A DNA stretch of 64,000 bases from Shinella curvata (lineage in GTDB: Bacteria > Pseudomonadota > Alphaproteobacteria > Rhizobiales > Rhizobiaceae), in the NCBI RefSeq assembly GCF_022899935.1, contig NZ_JALJCJ010000003.1, positions 539,720-603,719 on the forward strand. Direction: 5' to 3'. This document shows positions 18,295 through 25,787 of the stretch, one piece after another. A program made the position numbers and the translations under genes. Within the stretch, counting starts at the first letter, position 1; every line of letters begins with the position of its first letter. The notes beneath the pieces were generated by a model, which worked only from the letters and a program-made list of their open reading frames with translations, made no database searches and was not told the DNA's origin.

Positions 18295-18804
18295 CTACGC
18301 AGCAGACGGCCCCGGACCCTCTCCGGGGCCGTTTTCATTGGCGGCATGGAAAGCCTGACCGAAGCGGCCTCCGGCGACAAGGCGGATGCGCGGACGCTCC
18401 TCCGGGGCAGGCTGGGCGGATAGCGGCTGGTAGAGCACCTTTTCCAGCACGACCCAGTCGCGCCGTCCCTCCGGCCGGTCGAAGACCATGGACTGGCCCT
18501 CGCGCAGGCCGAGCAGGGCAAGGCCATAGAAGGTCGTGACCGGCAGGAAGGCACCGCCGGGCACATAGGTACCGGGCAAGCAGAGCGTCCTGACATCGGT
18601 GAGGCCGCTCGCGCAGCGGAAGGTTACGCGTGCGTCGATCATCGCGAGGTCGGCCGGGATGCCGCCTTCCAGCGCCAACCGATGGCCGAAGAGCTTGCGG
18701 TGCAGGAGGGTGCACCATTCCTGCGTCAGCGGCGGCGCGTCGGCCGCCATCTTTTCCAGCACGTACCCATCGCGCAGCGTCAACAAGGCGGGATTCTGTC
18801 CCAT
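18295..18804 (-). CDS. GreA/GreB C-terminal-domain protein (Rnk-like)
   Basis: A 169-residue protein. The C-terminal half (about 60-140) resembles the GreA/GreB FKBP-like domain used by Rnk to bind RNA polymerase (TTFYGLALLGLREGQSMVF). The N-terminal part is not a coiled coil, so it should not act as a transcript-cleavage factor. Start: the third of three clustered ATG codons (18804) is preferred because GGAG lies 6 bp before it. The last 11 residues (Gly/Pro/Glu rich) are encoded by the gdhA terminator stem read backward. It is followed upstream by a second Rnk-like gene in the same orientation. Confidence 0.7.
   Translation of the reverse strand: MGQNPALLTLRDGYVLEKMAADAPPLTQEWCTLLHRKLFGHRLALEGGIPADLAMIDARVTFRCASGLTDVRTLCLPGTYVPGGAFLPVTTFYGLALLGLREGQSMVFDRPEGRRDWVVLEKVLYQPLSAQPAPEERPRIRLVAGGRFGQAFHAANENGPGEGPGPSAA
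18306..18332 (+). terminator. gdhA terminator inside the convergent gene
   Basis: Eleven-base arms ACGGCCCCGGA (18306-18316) and TCCGGGGCCGT (18322-18332) enclose CCCTC and are followed by TTTC. It stands 28 bp behind the gdhA stop and overlaps the last codons of the minus-strand Rnk-like gene. Confidence 0.85.
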
Positions 18805-18942
18805 CGTCATCTCCATGTGAAATCGTGGTGGAGAAGCCCCCTGGCCGCGAATGCGGCACAGGGGGTCACGATCCTGCGACGAGGCAGCCTCCGATGCGCC
18901 CGGCAAGAGAGAAGGACAGGAACTTCATGGCACGCGCGGCCC

Positions 18943-19365
18943 TCAGGAGGCCTGGGCGGCTTGGGGGGCCGCATGCACGGCGATTACGCTGAGCCGCCGT
19001 ACCCGCCCGTCGCGTCCCGCCCAGTCGATCGACTGGCCAGCGGAAAGGCCGAGCAGCGCGGCGCCGACCGGCGTCAGCACCGAGATGCGCTGGCGGGAAA
19101 TATCCGCATCGCCGGGGAAGACGAGTTCGGCGGTCTGCGGCGCTTCATCGTCGATGCGGAATTCGGCGAACGAACCCATGCGCAGGATGCCCGGGGCCAT
19201 GCGCGCATCGTCGACGATCTTCGCGCGGTCGAGCTCGGCGGCGAGCTGTTCGGCGGCGTGCGGATCGCGCTCGGCCAGCCTGTCGGCCAGGTTGGACAGG
19301 CGCTCATGTTCCGAGCGGGCAATGGTGATGGCCGGCCGGCGGCCGCTCTTGGTCTTGGCAGTCAT
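18943..19365 (-). CDS. rnk: nucleoside diphosphate kinase regulator-like protein (Rnk)
   Basis: A 140-residue Rnk-family protein: a short N-terminal helical part (HERLSNLADRLAERDPHAAEQL) and a GreA/GreB-type C-terminal domain (ISVLTPVGAALLGLSAGQSIDW). Rnk binds RNA polymerase and competes with Gre factors; in enterics and Pseudomonas it affects nucleoside diphosphate kinase levels. GAGG precedes the ATG at 19365. It lies 138 bp upstream of another Gre-domain protein on the same strand, and the two are probable paralogs. Confidence 0.82.
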   Translation of the reverse strand: MTAKTKSGRRPAITIARSEHERLSNLADRLAERDPHAAEQLAAELDRAKIVDDARMAPGILRMGSFAEFRIDDEAPQTAELVFPGDADISRQRISVLTPVGAALLGLSAGQSIDWAGRDGRVRRLSVIAVHAAPQAAQAS

Positions 19366-19704
19366 GGAAACCTCGCGCACGGGGTTACGCGGCCCTCAAG
19401 GCACGCGGAAAATTCGAAATCTGGGAAATGGGTGTCGCGCTTTCCTGGCGCGGTGACGTGCTGGACGAAACCGCTATGCCCCCACGGCCGGGGCGCGACG
19501 CGACCAAGCCGAGGGGCTAGTGTCCTGCGAGAGGAAACAGCCGTTTCAGAAACCGGGCAAGGGAAGGCATCGTCGTCATGCTCCCATGATGGGACGAGCG
19601 CGACGGCAAAGTCAAGCAGGGCGCGCCGACTTGACCCATGGCTTGAAGGATGGGCCGCTTTCTGATCTCAAATGCGGGATGCGGAGCAGAGGGAGGCTGA
19701 TGCG
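19366..19704. other. 339-bp gap, no gene recognised
   Basis: The stretch between the divergent rnk and DUF488 genes must contain both promoters. I see GGGAGG as the ribosome site of the DUF488 gene at its right end. I find no tRNA, no hairpin with a T-run and no credible small reading frame with a ribosome site. Confidence 0.45.
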
Positions 19705-20049
19705 ATGCCGGTGCGAATCAAGCGTGTCTATGAGGCGGCAGCGGCAGACGACGGCACGCGTATCCTTGTCGACAGGCTCTGGCCGCGCGGCATTTCGAAG
19801 GAGAAGGCATCGTTCGAAACATGGATGAAGTCCGTCGCGCCATCGACCGAACTTCGGAAATGGTTCGACCACAAGCCGGAGCGCTGGATGGAATTCAAGA
19901 CGCTATATCGCGAGGAACTCAAGGGCAGCCCCGATCTCGACGACCTCAGAAGGCGTGCGGCCACCGGCACCTTGACCCTGCTCTACGGTTCTCGCAACAC
20001 GGCGTTCAACCACGCTGCCGTGCTGGCTGAATTGCTGAAAGACAGCTAG
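19705..20049 (+). CDS. DUF488-family protein
   Basis: A 114-residue DUF488 protein. Characteristic blocks are IKRVYEAAAADDGTRILVDRLWPRGISKEKA at residues about 4-34, WFDHKPERWMEFKTLYREEL in the middle and LTLLYGSRNTAFNHAAVL at the end. The family is widespread and its biochemical role is unknown; the conserved Arg, Trp and Tyr suggest an enzyme or ligand-binding pocket. GGGAGG precedes the ATG at 19705. The 5-formyl-THF cyclo-ligase gene follows after 128 bp, possibly in one transcript. Confidence 0.85.
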   Translation: MPVRIKRVYEAAAADDGTRILVDRLWPRGISKEKASFETWMKSVAPSTELRKWFDHKPERWMEFKTLYREELKGSPDLDDLRRRAATGTLTLLYGSRNTAFNHAAVLAELLKDS

Positions 20050-20177
20050 GCCGTCCCAGCGCGAGAATTGATTTGTCAGCGTACTGGCGAAGCCCCATCC
20101 TGCCTGCCTGAACACCCGGCAATGCGGACCGCCGAAGAACCGGCTCCAGGCCGGATATCTGCAAGGAGGAGGATGCG

Positions 20178-20876
20178 ATGGCAGATGACGACAGACCCGC
20201 CACCTTTGCCTCGCCGGCCTGTTTCCTGCACGAGATCGACCCGGCCTATGCCGGCCTGCCGGGGCCGCTCGATCTACAGGCCTGGACGGATGTGAACCGC
20301 TGGCGCAAAGCCGAGCGGGAGCGGCTGATCGCAGAGCGCCTCGCCATGCCGGCCGCGACGCGGCTTGCCTGTGGCGAGGCCATCGCAGCCCGCGTGCTCG
20401 ACGAGATCGGCGATGTGACCGGCCGCATCGTCAGCGCCTATTGGCCGTTTCGCGGCGAGCCGGATTTCCGGCCCTTCCTGCTAGCGGTGACGGAACGCGG
20501 CGGGCGTACGGCCCTGCCGGTCGTCGTGGAAAAGGGTCGGCCGCTGGAATTCCATCTCTGGCAGACGGGCGAAGCGCTTTCGCGCGGCGTGTGGAACATT
20601 CCCATTCCCGCCGTGCCGAACCCCTGCCGGCCGGATATCGTCATCGCCCCCGTCGTCGGCTTCGACGCTTGTTGCTATCGGCTCGGTTATGGCGGCGGTT
20701 TCTTCGACCGCACGCTGGCGGCGATGTCGCAAAAGCCGCGCGTCATCGGCATCGGCTACAGCGGTTCCCGCATCACGACCATCTATCCGCAGCTGCACGA
20801 CATTCCGATGGATGTCGTGGTCACCGAGACCGGGATCATCCGGCCTCAGGCCTCCACCGTGCGCGCATTGACATAG
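20178..20876 (+). CDS. 5-formyltetrahydrofolate cyclo-ligase family protein
   Basis: A 232-residue protein of the family that converts 5-formyl-THF plus ATP to 5,10-methenyl-THF and so recovers stored folate. The visible motifs are WRKAERERLIAERLAMP at about 43-59, SAYWPFRGEPDFRPFL, the nucleotide/folate-binding YRLGYGGGFFDRTLA (about 178-193) and GIGYSGSRI. The N-terminal 40 residues are longer than in E. coli YgfA. GGAGG lies before the ATG at 20178. The last 31 bp overlap the convergent MFS gene. Confidence 0.85.
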   Translation: MADDDRPATFASPACFLHEIDPAYAGLPGPLDLQAWTDVNRWRKAERERLIAERLAMPAATRLACGEAIAARVLDEIGDVTGRIVSAYWPFRGEPDFRPFLLAVTERGGRTALPVVVEKGRPLEFHLWQTGEALSRGVWNIPIPAVPNPCRPDIVIAPVVGFDACCYRLGYGGGFFDRTLAAMSQKPRVIGIGYSGSRITTIYPQLHDIPMDVVVTETGIIRPQASTVRALT

Positions 20877-22111
20877 AGTGCGCGGCCGGCGAACCAGCCG
20901 TTGATGCCGGCTCCCAAGCCAAGCAGCACGAAGAGCACGGCGCTCCAGGCAAAACTGCCCGTCCAGCCCCTGATGAGGCCGACGACCAGCGGGCCGATGG
21001 CGGCCAGCAAATAGCCGACGCATTGCGCCATGCCGGAGAGATGCGCCGCGACATGGGGATCGCGCGTGCGCAGCACGATGACGGTCATGGCGACCGCGAT
21101 CAGCCCGCCCTGCCCGATGCCCTGCAAGACCGCCCAGATCCAGACCGACCAAAGCGGCGCAAACAGCAGGCCGAGCAGCGCCACCACGGCAAAGCCGCAG
21201 AGCGTGACATTGATCAGCCGCTGGTCTTTTCCGCGCACGGCGATATGCGGCGCGACGAGGCAGGCGGCGGCCTGCACCATGACGGACATGGAGACAATCG
21301 CGCCGGCCGTGACGCCATCCAGCCCGCGTTCGCGCAGGATCGGCACCAGCCAGCCGAAGACGCAATAGGCGAGCGCCGATTGCAGGCCCATGAACAGCGT
21401 GACCTGCCAGGCCAGCCGATCGCGCCAGAGACCCTCAACGCGAAAACCGGCACGCTTGGCCTGCGAGCGGGTCGCCAGCACCTGCGGCAGCCAGAGCAGC
21501 GCGACCAGCAAGGCCGGCAGCGACCAGGCCGCCAAAGCCCCGTCCAGCGACCCGCCGAGCGCATGCTCGATAGGCAGCGTCAGGCCGGCGGCACCAGCCG
21601 CACCGGCGCAGAGCGCCATGGTGTAGCAACCGGTCATCAGCGCCGCCCGGTCGGCGAAATCGCGTTTGACGAGACCGGGCAGCAACACATTGCCGACGGC
21701 AATCGCCCCGCCGGCCAGCGCCGTGCCGAAGAACAGCAAGGGAATGGAGGACAGGCCGCGCAGGGCCGTGCCGAATGCCACCAGCAGGATGACGGCCAGA
21801 AGCGTGCGCTCCGTGCCGATGCGCTGGGCCAGTTTTGGGGCAAGCGGCGAGAACAGGCCGAGGCAGACGACGGGCAACGTCGTCAGCAGGCTGGCGCCGG
21901 TGGGGGAGAGACCGAGCACATCGCGGATTTCTGGCAGCAGGGCCGAGGCGCTGGAAAAGACCGCGCGCAGATTGAAGGCGATGAGCACGAGGCTCGCGCC
22001 GAGCAGTATGCGCGCCGCCGTGCCTTTCGGCCGGTGCGGTTCGGGTGCCGGCACGCTGTCGGCTTCGGCATCTATCAGATCTATGGCGGCGGGATCGTTG
22101 GGGAGGGTCAT
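20846..22111 (-). CDS. MFS transporter, CynX/NimT type
   Basis: A 421-residue major facilitator protein with about 12 hydrophobic segments and a 35-residue hydrophilic N-terminus. The first helix AARILLGASLVLIAFNLRAVF and SSASALLPEIRDVLGLS are typical of the CynX/NimT (YeaN) subgroup, whose known members carry cyanate or nitroimidazole-type compounds. The substrate here is unknown. Its ATG overlaps the stop of the upstream gntR gene by four bases (ATGA), so the regulator and carrier are one operon, and the carrier's substrate is probably the regulator's ligand. Confidence 0.85.
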   Translation of the reverse strand: MTLPNDPAAIDLIDAEADSVPAPEPHRPKGTAARILLGASLVLIAFNLRAVFSSASALLPEIRDVLGLSPTGASLLTTLPVVCLGLFSPLAPKLAQRIGTERTLLAVILLVAFGTALRGLSSIPLLFFGTALAGGAIAVGNVLLPGLVKRDFADRAALMTGCYTMALCAGAAGAAGLTLPIEHALGGSLDGALAAWSLPALLVALLWLPQVLATRSQAKRAGFRVEGLWRDRLAWQVTLFMGLQSALAYCVFGWLVPILRERGLDGVTAGAIVSMSVMVQAAACLVAPHIAVRGKDQRLINVTLCGFAVVALLGLLFAPLWSVWIWAVLQGIGQGGLIAVAMTVIVLRTRDPHVAAHLSGMAQCVGYLLAAIGPLVVGLIRGWTGSFAWSAVLFVLLGLGAGINGWFAGRALYVNARTVEA

Positions 22112-22785
22112 GACAGAAGCAGCTTGTCGAGGGCAGCGAGGACGGGGGCCATGAAGCCACGGACGGCGGCATCGGCCTTGTCGGGATCGCCGCTTTCGAT
22201 GGCATCGACGATGGCGGCATGCGCGGCCATGTCGGGTTCGGGAAGGTCGTCTTCGAGGGTGGCCGCAATGGTTTCGGCGATCACCGTCGAGAAGAAATCG
22301 TACATGCCGATCAAAACGGCATTGTTCGACGCGGCGATGACGGCCTGGTGGAAGGCGAAGTCGCTGATAATGAAGGCCGCCCGGTCGCTGGCCTCGGAAT
22401 GACCGCGCGCGGACAACAGCGCGCGGAGCCTGGACACCGTTGTCGGCGTCTGGCGCAGCGCGGCAAGGCGGGCGGCTTCGACGTCGAGCGCCAGCCGCGC
22501 CTCGAACTGATCGCGCAGGCCGGCGCGGCGGGCCATGGTGAGCGGGCGCGCGGTATCGACCGTCGAGAGCACATAGGTGCCGGAGCCCTGCCGCGTTTCG
22601 AGATAGCCCTGCGAGGCGAGCACGCGCACCGCCTCGCGCACCGTGCCGCGGCTGACCGACAACATGGAAGACAAGGCCGCCTCGTTCGGCAGCTTTTCGC
22701 CGATCGCCCAGCGGCGGGCGAGGATATCCGTGCGGATCGCCTCCACGGCGGTATCGGCGAGATTGGTTTTGCTGAGGGATTGCAT
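22108..22785 (-). CDS. GntR-family regulator, FCD (FadR-like) type
   Basis: A 225-residue regulator: a GntR winged helix (residues about 12-75; LPNEAALSSMLSVSRGTVREAVRVLASQGYLETRQGSGTYV) and an all-helical FCD ligand domain (about 90-215) with the metal-binding pattern D...H (FAFHQAVI) and AAHAAIVDAIES. It is cotranscribed with the MFS carrier. A perfect 45-bp palindrome ends at the base before its ATG, so it very likely represses itself. No ribosome site lies between palindrome and start, so the mRNA may be leaderless or nearly so. Its relation to the neighbouring hydroxyproline genes is uncertain. Confidence 0.87.
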   Translation of the reverse strand: MQSLSKTNLADTAVEAIRTDILARRWAIGEKLPNEAALSSMLSVSRGTVREAVRVLASQGYLETRQGSGTYVLSTVDTARPLTMARRAGLRDQFEARLALDVEAARLAALRQTPTTVSRLRALLSARGHSEASDRAAFIISDFAFHQAVIAASNNAVLIGMYDFFSTVIAETIAATLEDDLPEPDMAAHAAIVDAIESGDPDKADAAVRGFMAPVLAALDKLLLS

Positions 22786-22830
22786 AGGCTATAATCATAA
22801 AGTCATCGGATGACTTTATGATTATAGCCT
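22786..22830. promoter_or_regulatory. perfect 45-bp palindrome, putative GntR auto-operator
   Basis: Twenty-two-base arms (22786-22807 and 22809-22830) are exactly complementary around G22808. The core AAGTCATC-G-GATGACTT is of the kind bound by FCD-type GntR proteins. TATAAT occurs in each arm. On the minus strand a TTGACG-like -35 lies 15-16 bp before the distal TATAAT, so the operator covers the promoter and transcription start. The proximal end touches the ATG. Confidence 0.8.
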
Positions 22831-22892
22831 CCTAACGGGATCGTCAAAGACATTCTGCCCGGTGCTTGGCGTGCACCGGGCAGGAAGGGAGA

Positions 22893-23924
22893 TTACTGCT
22901 TGCGCGGCCAGGTATCGGCGAGGCGGTAACCGGCCGGCCAGGGATCGGCCGGGTCCAGCATCACCTGGCTGGTGCCGGTGATCCAGGCGCGGCCGGAAAT
23001 CTCCGGCACGATGGCCGGGCGGCCGCCGACCGTGGTTTCGCTGAGGATTCGGCAATCGAAGCGCGAATCGAGGATCGAATAGCCGGAGAAGGGCTGGCCG
23101 ACCTTGATCTGGCCCTTGGCATGCAGCACGGCCATGCGCGCCGAGCAGCCGGTGCCGGTCGGCGAGCGGTCGAGCTTGGCCGGCTGGATCACGACGGTGT
23201 TGCGGCCATGTAGCGCGCCGTCGCGTTCCTCAACCGGCAAGGTGAGCTGGCAGAAGGAAATGTGGTTCCATTCCGGGTTTTCCGGATGGGTGAAGCCGAG
23301 CTGCTCGTTCGCCGCCTTGGTGATGCGGATGCCGGTTTCGGCAAGTTCCCGCGCCTCGTCCGGCGTGACCGAGAAACCAAGGGCGCGGGCATCGGTAAAG
23401 ACGAAGCTGTCGCCGCCATAGGCGGTGTCGACGGTCAGAGTGCCCAGGCCCTCGACTTCCAGCTTCACATCCAGCTTGTCGGCGAAGGAGGGCACGTTGG
23501 TGACGGTGATGCGCTCGGCCTTGCCGTTGCGGCAGGTCGCCACCACGTTGACCAGCCCGCCCGGCGCCTCCAGTACCATATGGGTTTCCGGCTCGACCAT
23601 CGGCACGATGCCGCTGTCGAGCAGCACGGTGGAGACGCAGATCGAGTTGGAACCGGACATCGGCGGCGTATCCTCGGGCTCCATGATGATGAAGCCCATG
23701 GTCGCGCGCGGGTCCTTCGGCGGCACCAGCAGATTGATGTGGCGGAAGACGCCGCCGCGCGGTTCGTTGAGCACGAAATTGCGCAGTGTCTGGTCCTGGG
23801 CGATGAAGTTGCGCTGCTCCCAGAGCGTTGCGCCCGGCGGGGGTGCCACGCCGCCGACGATGACGTCGCCCACCTCGCCCTCGGCGTGGCAGGAAACGAT
23901 GTGAATGACCTTGCTGCTGCGCAT
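22893..23924 (-). CDS. proline racemase-family enzyme (hydroxyproline epimerase or 3-hydroxyproline dehydratase)
   Basis: A 343-residue member of the proline racemase superfamily. The fold motifs are clear ([53 protein letters not shown]). The two catalytic positions, Cys/Cys in racemases and epimerases and Cys/Thr in trans-3-hydroxy-L-proline dehydratases, are Ser90 and Thr256 here. Thr at the second site argues for dehydratase-type chemistry; Ser at the first site is unusual. Substrate from context: hydroxyproline. The gene diverges from a gntR gene across 174 bp with an AT-rich palindrome. It could feed either pyrroline-4-hydroxy-2-carboxylate or pyrroline-2-carboxylate into the neighbouring pathway. 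Confidence 0.8.
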   Translation of the reverse strand: MRSSKVIHIVSCHAEGEVGDVIVGGVAPPPGATLWEQRNFIAQDQTLRNFVLNEPRGGVFRHINLLVPPKDPRATMGFIIMEPEDTPPMSGSNSICVSTVLLDSGIVPMVEPETHMVLEAPGGLVNVVATCRNGKAERITVTNVPSFADKLDVKLEVEGLGTLTVDTAYGGDSFVFTDARALGFSVTPDEARELAETGIRITKAANEQLGFTHPENPEWNHISFCQLTLPVEERDGALHGRNTVVIQPAKLDRSPTGTGCSARMAVLHAKGQIKVGQPFSGYSILDSRFDCRILSETTVGGRPAIVPEISGRAWITGTSQVMLDPADPWPAGYRLADTWPRKQ

Positions 23925-23997
23925 GGCTCTCTCCGATGTCCTGATTTTTCGCGGCGATGCCGGATGCGGCTCGACGCGGATGAACTCTTATAGAAAA

Positions 23998-24009
23998 ATT
24001 GGATCCAAT
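23998..24009. promoter_or_regulatory. ATTGGATCCAAT palindrome in the divergent promoter
   Basis: A perfect 12-bp palindrome, followed directly by ATACAATATT, sits in the AT-rich middle of the 174-bp region between the racemase-family gene and the gntR gene starting at 24099. The position suggests an operator for that regulator. Confidence 0.45.
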
Positions 24010-24098
24010 ATACAATATTCATTCTCAAGGCTTCGTTTATTGCTCCGCATACGGAATCCACCTATGACCATAAACTCGATTTTCAGGGGTTGAACGGG

Positions 24099-24764
24099 AT
24101 GAAATTTGCCGCCGTCGATGTCCGGCAGTCCGCTTCGGCGGCCGACCTCGTCTATGAGGCGCTGCGCAAGGCGATCATCGAGGGCAAGATCGCCGTGGGC
24201 GACAACCTGCGCCAGGAAGAGATCGCGCAGATGTTCAACACCAGCCGCATCCCCGTGCGCGAGGCGCTGTCGCGGCTGGAGCAGCATGGCCTCATCACCA
24301 CCCAGCGCTACAAGGGCGCTGTTGTCGCCGGCCTGTCCATCGAGGAGATCGACGAGATCTTCGAGTTCCGCGCGCTGATCGAGGCGGAGGTCATGCGCCT
24401 TGCCGTGCCCAATCTCGACCGTGCGACGCTGGACAAGGCGCGTACCTATTGTGACGCCTTCGACCGCGAGACCGATCCGCACCGCTGGGGCGAGATCAAC
24501 CGCCAGTTCCACACCACCCTCTATGAAGCATCCGGCCGCCCCTATTATCTGCAGAATGTGCAATCCTCGCTCGACCGCATCGACCGCTATCTGCGCGCCC
24601 AGCTGACCTTCACCAACGGCGTCCCGCGCGCCGGCCGCGAGCACGAGGCAATCCTGGCCGCGTGCGAAAAGGGCGATGCCGACCTCGCCTCGCGCCTGAC
24701 GCGCGATCACATCCTCGACGCCGGCCGCGCGCTGATGAGCTTTTTGCGCGACCAGCGCGGCTGA
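24099..24764 (+). CDS. GntR-family regulator, FCD type
   Basis: A 221-residue regulator with an N-terminal GntR helix-turn-helix (about 15-75; LRQEEIAQMFNTSRIPVREALSRLEQHGLITTQRYKGAVV) and an FCD domain (ALIEAEVMRLAV, INRQFHTTLYEASGRPYY, REHEAILAACEKGD) whose histidines would bind a metal and a carboxylate ligand. The ATG at 24099 is preferred to a TTG nine bases upstream. It diverges from the racemase-family gene and is followed by a terminator. It is one of two GntR genes inside the hydroxyproline locus, with only modest similarity to the next one. Confidence 0.87.
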   Translation: MKFAAVDVRQSASAADLVYEALRKAIIEGKIAVGDNLRQEEIAQMFNTSRIPVREALSRLEQHGLITTQRYKGAVVAGLSIEEIDEIFEFRALIEAEVMRLAVPNLDRATLDKARTYCDAFDRETDPHRWGEINRQFHTTLYEASGRPYYLQNVQSSLDRIDRYLRAQLTFTNGVPRAGREHEAILAACEKGDADLASRLTRDHILDAGRALMSFLRDQRG

Positions 24765-24793
24765 TCGGCCCGACGCTTTTCTGACGGAACATA

Positions 24794-24812
24794 GGGCGGG
24801 ATTTTCCCGTCC
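24794..24812 (+). terminator. terminator after gntR (24099-24764)
   Basis: GGGCGGGA (24794-24801) pairs with TCCCGTCC (24805-24812) with one G-U pair and a TTT loop, followed by TTTTCGTTTT. Confidence 0.75.
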
Positions 24813-24925
24813 TTTTCGTTTTCTGCCCGCAAAGCACTGAAATCGCGGAAATCACGCCGGTCGGACACTTGACGCGGCTTTCGGCAAAAGGCCCTCTTAA
24901 AACGATTGATAGCGCGGGCAGAGAA

Positions 24926-24946
24926 TTGTATTTCTTTTGTCGACAA
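24926..24946. promoter_or_regulatory. operator copy 1: TTGTATTT-N3-TTGTCGACAA
   Basis: The perfect palindrome TTGTCGACAA (24937-24946) is preceded at an 11-base offset by TTGTATTT (24926-24933). The same composite, with the same spacing, recurs before the DapA-like gene at 25674-25694. It lies 11 bp before the gntR start codon at 24958, which suggests autoregulation. Confidence 0.7.
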
Positions 24947-24957
24947 GAGGATTTTTC

Positions 24958-25656
24958 ATGACCGACACCGATTCCCTGCCCGAGCGCAAACGCGGCTCCG
25001 GCGTCAAGATGGTCTACGACCTGCTGCGCGACGAAATTCTCGACCTGAAGATCGCGCCCGGCAGCCCGATCGACGAGGTGCAGCTGGCCGAGCGATTCAA
25101 GATGTCGCGCACGCCGATCCGCGAAGCCCTGGTGCGGCTCGCCGGCGAAGGGCTGATCGAGACGCTGCCGAACCGCTCGACCATGGTATCGAGCATCGAT
25201 TTCATGAACCTGCACACCTTCTTTGACGCGCTGGTGCTGATGTATCGCGTGACGACGCGGCTTGCCGCACAGAGCCATCGGCCGGAAGACCTCGTCATCA
25301 TCAGGGGCTTTCACGAGGACTATGCGACGGCGCTCAAGGCGCGCGATCACCTGACGATGATCGCCACCAACGCCGCCTTCCACGCAGCCATCGCCGAGGC
25401 CGGGCGCAACCCCTATTTCACCGGCCTGTTCCGCCGGCTGCTCGACGAGGGGCGCCGCATCCTGCAGCTCTACTACCAGTCATATGAAGAGCACTTCCCG
25501 CAGCGCTTCGTCGATGAACATGCCGCGATCATCGCCGCCATCGAAGCACGCGACATCGAGGAAGCCGACCGGCTCGGCAAGGCCCATGCGGAGGCGATCG
25601 TCGCCCAGGTGCAGAAGCTTTTCAGCCGCAACGACAGGCTCGACATCGCCTTGTAA
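24958..25656 (+). CDS. GntR-family regulator, FCD type (hydroxyproline locus)
   Basis: A 232-residue regulator. Residues about 18-80 form the GntR winged helix (PIDEVQLAERFKMSRTPIREALVRLAGEGLIETL); the remainder is an FCD domain with NAAFHAAIAEAGRNPYF and DEHAAIIAAIEARDIEEAD. AGAGGA lies 7 bp before the ATG at 24958. A TTGTCGACAA operator precedes it, and an almost identical one precedes the DapA-like deaminase gene 132 bp downstream. It is therefore the best candidate for the controller of that gene, and plausibly responds to a hydroxyproline or a pyrroline intermediate. Confidence 0.87.
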   Translation: MTDTDSLPERKRGSGVKMVYDLLRDEILDLKIAPGSPIDEVQLAERFKMSRTPIREALVRLAGEGLIETLPNRSTMVSSIDFMNLHTFFDALVLMYRVTTRLAAQSHRPEDLVIIRGFHEDYATALKARDHLTMIATNAAFHAAIAEAGRNPYFTGLFRRLLDEGRRILQLYYQSYEEHFPQRFVDEHAAIIAAIEARDIEEADRLGKAHAEAIVAQVQKLFSRNDRLDIAL

Positions 25657-25673
25657 GTCCGGGGCGTTCGGCG

Positions 25674-25694
25674 TTGTATTTTTCTTGTCGACAA
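25674..25694. promoter_or_regulatory. operator copy 2: TTGTATTT-N3-TTGTCGACAA
   Basis: TTGTATTT (25674-25681) and TTGTCGACAA (25685-25694) repeat the composite at 24926-24946 with 19 of 21 bases equal and identical spacing. On the minus strand the following bases read TTGCATTTTATTTGT, close to TTGCATATTATTTGT at 29924-29938. Confidence 0.7.
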
Positions 25695-25787
25695 ATAAAA
25701 TGCAAGATGCTATACCCACAATCAGAGAGGGGAGGCCTGAGGCATCGTGCCGGCTGACCACCCAAAGAATTGCCAAAGGAGATCGAC

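Noticed and set aside
20441-22402. A 653-codon plus-strand frame opposite the MFS and gntR genes
   Set aside because: Antisense of a recognisable 12-helix transporter; its translation is charged and repetitive.
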